Shown here: one piece after another, positions 5,653-9,799 of the stretch
Position numbering within the stretch: position 1 is the first letter of the stretch
Layout of the letters: every line of letters starts with the position of its first letter
DNA from: Candidatus Bathyarchaeota archaeon
GTDB taxonomy: Archaea > Thermoproteota > Bathyarchaeia > Bathyarchaeales > UBA233
Reading direction: 5' to 3'
Assembly (NCBI GenBank): GCA_029907045.1
Contig: JARYMR010000050.1
Span: 1-9,799, forward strand
DNA length: 9,799 nucleotides
Position numbers and translations under genes: made by a program
The notes under the pieces: model-generated
Database searches by the model: none
Told to the model about the DNA's origin: nothing
What the model saw: only the letters and a program-made list of their open reading frames with translations

Positions 5653-6615
5653 TTAAAAACCTAAAGATTTCGCCAGTATTTGACTGTTAATTTCTCCAGC
5701 TTTAAACACGTTACCTGTTTTCACGTTGTTAATGGTTATGGTGGCTGGTGCGAAGAGGTTTGGGTCTATTTTGTAAAAGTCATAGTTTGCTTCTTTGAAA
5801 ATTTCTATGAAGGGTTTCCCATAACTTTTAGAAGCCTTAGACGGCGCTTTCTCTACAATTTTTTTCAGCTCCCCTTCATCATCATGTTCAATAACCAAAT
5901 AGGTGGTTCCGCCGTAAAGGATTGCATCGTTTGTTCTCGCCATTGCCCATGTGAATTTTGGATGGGGTGGCGGTATTGGAGCGCATCCGCAACCGTACAA
6001 TATTGCGTTTGGGTTTAACCCTAACTTTCTAAGCTTGTGAATTCCAGTTTCAACTATTCGCCCTGAAACTTGTGTGGCGCCAGCTATGCTGGCTGTCGGC
6101 GTCAAAACAACAGCTAAATTTTCGGGTGAAACTTTACAGTCCTTTGCGAATCTCTCTAAAAGTTTTTCTGGTGGAGGCTTATCCGTTTCTAAAACTATAA
6201 TTCCCCTTTCAAAATCATCCTTACACCCAATTTCTTCGTAGATTTCCTTAGGTTTTAGGGCTAAGGCTCTTGCGGGTCCAGAACCTATTGCAAAGTATTC
6301 GCCCTCTTTTATTTGCCAACCAGCATATTGCGAGCCTAAGGTTGCGATGGCTGGATTATCCGTGTACACGAAAATTGATGGAAGTTCCATGTCGCCGTAT
6401 TGTTTGTTGATTATTTGGGCTTTTCCGCATCCTCCCATGCAAATTTCAGTTATGAGTTTTCCAGTTTGAAATCCTCCTTTAGCTTTTATTCCAGCATCCA
6501 CAATTATTGTACCAGAACTTGTTTTTTCAATTTTCACGCCATAAAATTCCGCGTTATCGCAAAGTTCTTCCAAGATTTTCCATGCCAAACGATTAACGCT
6601 TAAAGTTTTTCCCAT
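5653..6615 (-). CDS. mch: Methenyl-tetrahydromethanopterin cyclohydrolase
   Basis: Mch interconverts N5-formyl- and N5,N10-methenyl-tetrahydromethanopterin in the cytoplasm, the third step from CO2 towards the methyl level. The 320-residue length matches the family. Diagnostic segments are KGGFQTGKLITEICMGGCGK (46-65), GSGPARAL (111-118), PTASIAGATQVSGRIVETG (173-191), GCGCAPIPPPHPKFTWAMAR (208-227) with TNDAILYGGTTYLVIE after it, and GKPFIEIFKEANYDFYKID (266-284). R186 and E189 are the likely equivalents of the catalytic Arg/Glu pair described for the Archaeoglobus enzyme. The ATG start has GGGAG 8 bases upstream. The gene lies 14 bases after fwdC and is the last of the operon. Mch acts on archaeal-type pterin, so the cell must make or import tetrahydromethanopterin or a close analogue. 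Confidence 0.97.
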   Translation of the reverse strand: MGKTLSVNRLAWKILEELCDNAEFYGVKIEKTSSGTIIVDAGIKAKGGFQTGKLITEICMGGCGKAQIINKQYGDMELPSIFVYTDNPAIATLGSQYAGWQIKEGEYFAIGSGPARALALKPKEIYEEIGCKDDFERGIIVLETDKPPPEKLLERFAKDCKVSPENLAVVLTPTASIAGATQVSGRIVETGIHKLRKLGLNPNAILYGCGCAPIPPPHPKFTWAMARTNDAILYGGTTYLVIEHDDEGELKKIVEKAPSKASKSYGKPFIEIFKEANYDFYKIDPNLFAPATITINNVKTGNVFKAGEINSQILAKSLGF

Positions 6616-6629
6616 AACATTTTCTCCCT

Positions 6630-7448
6630 TTAAAGAAATCTTTCATAGTGGCTTAGGTGAGGATTCTTTTCTTTAAAAACATAAAGTTTGCCTTCCCCAT
6701 TTTCAACTAGGTCTCCTAGGAAAAGGTAGAAGGGTCCAGAGACTGTTTCGCCCTCTTCAATTTTGACTTTTTCTTTTATGCTGTCTATGGTGAAAGTTGG
6801 GAGAACAGACTCTAAAAATCCGCTAATAACTATTTTTCCGCCTTTCATACATGCCCCAACTCTTCCTTCAGAATCTTTTTCAACATAAATGGTTCCGTCT
6901 TGCATGCGCAAACCCAAAAATTGACCAGCATTTCCATAAATTTTGAATAACCCATTTTTCATGTAAGCGCCAGCATCATTTCCAACATTTCCATAAACAA
7001 CAATTTTGCCGCCATGTATACCCTCGCTGCTTCCACGGTATGGAGCGCCAAGATAGTCGCCAGCATTTCCGTGAATTTCAATGATTCCATTTTTCATCAT
7101 TGAACCAGCCCAACCGCCAACATTTCCATAAACGGTTATTTTTCCGCCTCTCATCTCTTCGCCCAAATGCATGCCAACATCTCCGTGAACAATTATTTCC
7201 CCGCTTTTCATACCTGCGCCTATCTTTCTAACCTTGCTTACCTTGCCGTTTATGGTTATGGTTTCCTGCGGGTTTTCCATTTTTGTTTCTTCAACTTTGA
7301 AGAGTTCTCCAAGCCTTTTTTGCTTGTTTCCTTCCCAAATTTCAAGCTCCTCAATTTCTTTGATTGTTTTGCCATGGAAAATGTCTGGGTTTATGCATTC
7401 GGCAATTATTGGAAACCTAAATTCCTTTTTTGGAGTTAGGGTTATCAT
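6630..7448 (-). CDS. fwdC: Formylmethanofuran dehydrogenase subunit C
   Basis: FwdC is a structural subunit that binds next to FwdA and helps hold the complex that turns CO2 and methanofuran into formylmethanofuran. The 272-residue protein has the family's right-handed beta-helix made of GxxGxxxxGG repeats, related to the C-terminal domain of glutamate synthase. About six to seven turns are visible between residues 78 and 208, for example GDVGMHLGEEMRGGKITVYG, GNVGGWAGSMMKNGIIEIHG and GNAGQFLGLRMQDGTIYV. The interruption APYRGSSEGIHGG (135-147) is characteristic of this subunit. The C-terminal ~60 residues are not repetitive. The ATG start is one base after the fwdA stop, with AGGTG 4 bases upstream inside the end of fwdA, which indicates coupled translation. 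Confidence 0.96.
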   Translation of the reverse strand: MITLTPKKEFRFPIIAECINPDIFHGKTIKEIEELEIWEGNKQKRLGELFKVEETKMENPQETITINGKVSKVRKIGAGMKSGEIIVHGDVGMHLGEEMRGGKITVYGNVGGWAGSMMKNGIIEIHGNAGDYLGAPYRGSSEGIHGGKIVVYGNVGNDAGAYMKNGLFKIYGNAGQFLGLRMQDGTIYVEKDSEGRVGACMKGGKIVISGFLESVLPTFTIDSIKEKVKIEEGETVSGPFYLFLGDLVENGEGKLYVFKEKNPHLSHYERFL

Positions 7449-7449
7449 T

Positions 7450-9141
7450 TTACACCTTTGCCTCTACATTTATTGGCTGTGAAATTTCAAGATAATTTTT
7501 TGTAACGAGATAGTTTTCACATTCCACAGTCCAATACTCCCTAAACCTTCGCCGCATATCCTCACTTATTCTTGCGGGTTCAGAGACTTTCACGTCAAGC
7601 CACATGGTGGCGCCCTCCACCTGCTTCACAACTTCCCCATTTTTAACAACAATTTTTCCACCTTTAATCGTGTAGGCAGCCCTCTTGAAGGCTTTCCTCA
7701 AAGCCCTAAACTTCCTTGAAGGGTCTACTGTTTCTGGGTTTAGGTTGTATATGGCTATGTCTGCATCGGCGCCCAAGCCTAAATGTCCCTTATTTTTTAG
7801 GCCTAAGGCTTTTGCTTGTCCTGCCCTCGTCATTATCGCTATTTCTTTAAAGCTTAATTCTCGGTTTATGGATGGGAGAAGGCATCTGCTTCTTGCCCTT
7901 GGATTAATCCTTTTTAGGGTTGCCTCTCTGGCTTTTCTGCTCATAAGCCAAGCAATAATTCTTGGATAAGCCGTAAAAGGTCCGCCGTTGGGATGGTCTG
8001 TTGTTAAGAAAATTTTCCACGGGTCTTTTATTAGTAGGGCTAGTTCTAAGCCTATGGACCATTGGATGGCGTGGACGTAACTTTTTCGGCGATAGTGAAA
8101 GGGCACTATTCCAGCGCTTGTTTCTGTTTCAACATCATGGTTGACCCATTTGTTCCCGCTTAACTCATAAAGCGTATATTGGAAGGGTCCGTCAGCGGTC
8201 ATGGTTGTTGTATCCGTAAATATCACTTGTCCCATGTCCAAAGTGACATGAGAATGCACATTAACATAGTTTGCAATTTCTTCAGCCCCGGACTCTAGCG
8301 TTCTCCAATCACCACCCTTAAAGGCTGAGAATTGACAGTGAGTTATGTGGATTACTGGCTTGTTTTCGGTGGCCAAATCCTCAACACATTTCATAGTTCC
8401 CAAAGCCGTTAGATAATTCCCGGGCTTCCCAAGATTGTTTGTGTGAACATGAATGGTGTGAGGCAAATTGAGAAGCCTATTCACTTTACAAAGTCCACGA
8501 AGAATTTCGCGGGGAGTTATACAGAAATATGGGATTTGGTCATCGAGGCTTTTGACGTTACCGCCGAAACCCCAAGCTTCTAAGCCACCTGGATTAACAA
8601 TTTTTATGGCATAGCCTTTCGTTGAGGTTATCATCCAAGCCACATGCCTTGCGCATTCCTCAATTTGTCCATCTTTTAAGTATTCCAGTACAAACCACCA
8701 GTCGCCCAAAAGCGGATAACTGGCTTTATCAACCATTGGCGTGTCGCTCAACTCTTCATGCGTATGTTTAGCCTCTAATGGTGGCATGGAAGGATTCATT
8801 ATTGTCGTATAACCCATTCTCGCATAGCGATAACCAGTGGTGAAGGTTGAAGGAATTGAATAGCCAACCCCAGACCTTGTTATGGCGGTTTTGCGTTCAA
8901 AATCCCTAAAATGGTCTTCAGGTCTTAAAAGTCTGCCAGTGTTCACTTCGGAACCAGCAACATGGCAGTGAATGTCCACGCCGCCGGGCATGACTATCAT
9001 GCCAGAAGCATCTATTTTTCTGGCTTTGCGCTCATTAACCTTTTCAACAATTTTTCCATTTTTGATGGCTATGTCCATTTTTTCGCTTTCAATGCCATTA
9101 ATTGGGTCGTAAACAGTGCCATTTCTTATTAAAAGTTCCAT
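7450..9141 (-). CDS. fwdA: Formylmethanofuran dehydrogenase subunit A
   Basis: FwdA is the amidohydrolase-like subunit: formate made from CO2 at the FwdB site travels through a tunnel to the FwdA dizinc site and is joined to methanofuran. The 563-residue length is normal. The metal-site residues are visible: HCH (H58, H60) after GGVDI, a candidate carboxylated lysine K180 in YAIKIVNPGG, H231/H233 (HVHTNN), H265/H268 (HITHCQ) and catalytic Asp 382 in TTDHPNGGPFTAYP. N-terminal GTVYDP and C-terminal GADADIAIYN are the paired strands of the small beta domain of amidohydrolases. The start ATG directly abuts the fwdB stop (gap 0) and has GGAGG 8 bases upstream. It is the largest complete gene of the window and lacks any sign of truncation. 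Confidence 0.97.
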   Translation of the reverse strand: MELLIRNGTVYDPINGIESEKMDIAIKNGKIVEKVNERKARKIDASGMIVMPGGVDIHCHVAGSEVNTGRLLRPEDHFRDFERKTAITRSGVGYSIPSTFTTGYRYARMGYTTIMNPSMPPLEAKHTHEELSDTPMVDKASYPLLGDWWFVLEYLKDGQIEECARHVAWMITSTKGYAIKIVNPGGLEAWGFGGNVKSLDDQIPYFCITPREILRGLCKVNRLLNLPHTIHVHTNNLGKPGNYLTALGTMKCVEDLATENKPVIHITHCQFSAFKGGDWRTLESGAEEIANYVNVHSHVTLDMGQVIFTDTTTMTADGPFQYTLYELSGNKWVNHDVETETSAGIVPFHYRRKSYVHAIQWSIGLELALLIKDPWKIFLTTDHPNGGPFTAYPRIIAWLMSRKAREATLKRINPRARSRCLLPSINRELSFKEIAIMTRAGQAKALGLKNKGHLGLGADADIAIYNLNPETVDPSRKFRALRKAFKRAAYTIKGGKIVVKNGEVVKQVEGATMWLDVKVSEPARISEDMRRRFREYWTVECENYLVTKNYLEISQPINVEAKV

Positions 9142-9799
9142 TTAAGCTGCCTCCGCCCTTTTCTTCTTTATTCTCTTAACTTCTGTAAGGATTCTTCTCA
9201 AAATCTCTTCGTCTGAAAGTATGCCTCTTGGCGGGTCAACTACCTTCTTAAGGGGAAGAGGTACATGGTCCATGCGGTAGGCTGTTCCGCCAGCTTCTAT
9301 ACCGACAAAAGCTGAAGGCAGAACAACATCAGCCATTTGAGCTGTGGTATTCATGTGAGGGTCTATAACTATCAAGGGATTCTTTACCAAGTGTTCAGCT
9401 GCTGTCTTTGGAAAGTTTGCAACAGGGTCTGAAGCTATTATTAGGGCTGCGTCTGATTCTTTACGTAATAGAACATCAACCACTGATGTCTCGCCAGGAT
9501 TATATCGAGGATAGCCCAATGAAAAATCCACAGCGTATGGGTAACCAGTCTGCCAAGTAAAAACAGTATTGGCGCCTGTAACGTTGAAATGCCCTCTCAT
9601 TGGCATTATCACAAACTTTGTCCGCATGTTCAAATCCCGAACTAGTGAAAGGGCTGCATCTATGTTTCTCAGTTTGCCACTGCTCATGGTTAATCCAAGC
9701 CCAAAAAATAGCACCCCAAAATCGCACCTAATCATCAAATCAGCGACTTCTTCTAAATACTCAACAGGAACTCCAGCAACCGTGTCAACATCAATTTCT
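9142..9799 (-). CDS. fwdB: Formylmethanofuran dehydrogenase subunit B, C-terminal part
   Basis: The frame is open to the window edge, so the gene continues outside; about 219 residues of the C-terminal half are seen. The TTG at 9738 is internal: 20 residues continue upstream (for example DTVAGVPVEYLEEVADL). FwdB is the Mo/W-bis-pterin catalytic subunit that reduces CO2 to formate. Matching segments are FFGLGLTMSSG, MRGHFNVTGANTVFTWQTGY, YPRYNPGE, AALIIASDPVANFP, and the DPHMNTTAQMADVVLPSAFVGIEAGGTAYRMDHVPLPLKK run. The last segment corresponds to the C-terminal domain of formate dehydrogenase/formylmethanofuran dehydrogenase families. The Cys or selenocysteine that binds the metal, and the N-terminal Fe-S motif, lie outside. 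It directly abuts fwdA. fwdD may lie upstream, as it is often next to fwdB, but is not seen. Confidence 0.95.
   Translation of the reverse strand, partial: EIDVDTVAGVPVEYLEEVADLMIRCDFGVLFFGLGLTMSSGKLRNIDAALSLVRDLNMRTKFVIMPMRGHFNVTGANTVFTWQTGYPYAVDFSLGYPRYNPGETSVVDVLLRKESDAALIIASDPVANFPKTAAEHLVKNPLIVIDPHMNTTAQMADVVLPSAFVGIEAGGTAYRMDHVPLPLKKVVDPPRGILSDEEILRRILTEVKRIKKKRAEAA

Noticed and set aside
6850..7215. DNA repeat array suggested by recurring similar phrases
   Set aside because: The repetition is at protein level (GxxGxxxxGG turns of the FwdC beta-helix), not a DNA repeat or CRISPR array.
9142..9738. FwdB starting at TTG 9738 as a short complete protein
   Set aside because: The frame continues to the window end with family-like residues and FwdB is normally over 400 residues; this is an edge truncation, not a short variant.

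Overview
The window looks like a piece of an archaeal chromosome. Evidence is the set of tetrahydromethanopterin/methanofuran C1 genes, frequent TTG starts, purine-rich Shine-Dalgarno sites, a TATA-like promoter between divergent genes, and short intergenic gaps in an AT-rich sequence. The lineage cannot be fixed from here. An uncultured lineage with the archaeal methyl branch of the Wood-Ljungdahl pathway, such as Bathyarchaeia or relatives, is a reasonable guess, but that is inference. I see no RNA genes, mobile elements, CRISPR arrays or large repeats.

Left end (1-961, + strand): the 3' part of a ThiW-like membrane protein (S component of an energy-coupling-factor vitamin transporter) overlaps by 14 bases a small P-loop NTPase that I do not recognise. 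That NTPase overlaps by 4 bases, tail to tail, with fdhD on the other strand.

Left-centre (958-4913, - strand): transcription runs leftwards from a coiled-coil protein of unknown function, to a PPP-family serine/threonine phosphatase, to an ATP-grasp RimK-family ligase (probably the tetrahydromethanopterin glutamate ligase MptN), to FdhD, the sulfurtransferase that activates Mo/W-bis-pterin enzymes. The coiled-coil and phosphatase genes are 14 bases apart. A 77-base gap with a possible promoter separates them from the ligase-fdhD pair.

Centre (4914-5642): a promoter region of about 105 bases drives the coiled-coil gene leftwards and an ECF-type membrane S component of unknown substrate rightwards.

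Right half (5653-9799, - strand): a tight operon reads fwdB (3' part only), fwdA, fwdC, mch with gaps of 0, 1 and 14 bases. It encodes formylmethanofuran dehydrogenase subunits and methenyl-tetrahydromethanopterin cyclohydrolase, two early steps between CO2 and methyl-tetrahydromethanopterin. fwdD, ftr and the electron-transfer subunits are not in view.

Taken together, the window links enzymes of one-carbon metabolism (Fwd, Mch) with genes that could build or activate their cofactors: MptN for the pterin tail and FdhD for the Mo/W centre of FwdB. Two vitamin-type transporter S components lie close by. The coiled-coil/phosphatase pair and the small NTPase are the least understood parts.
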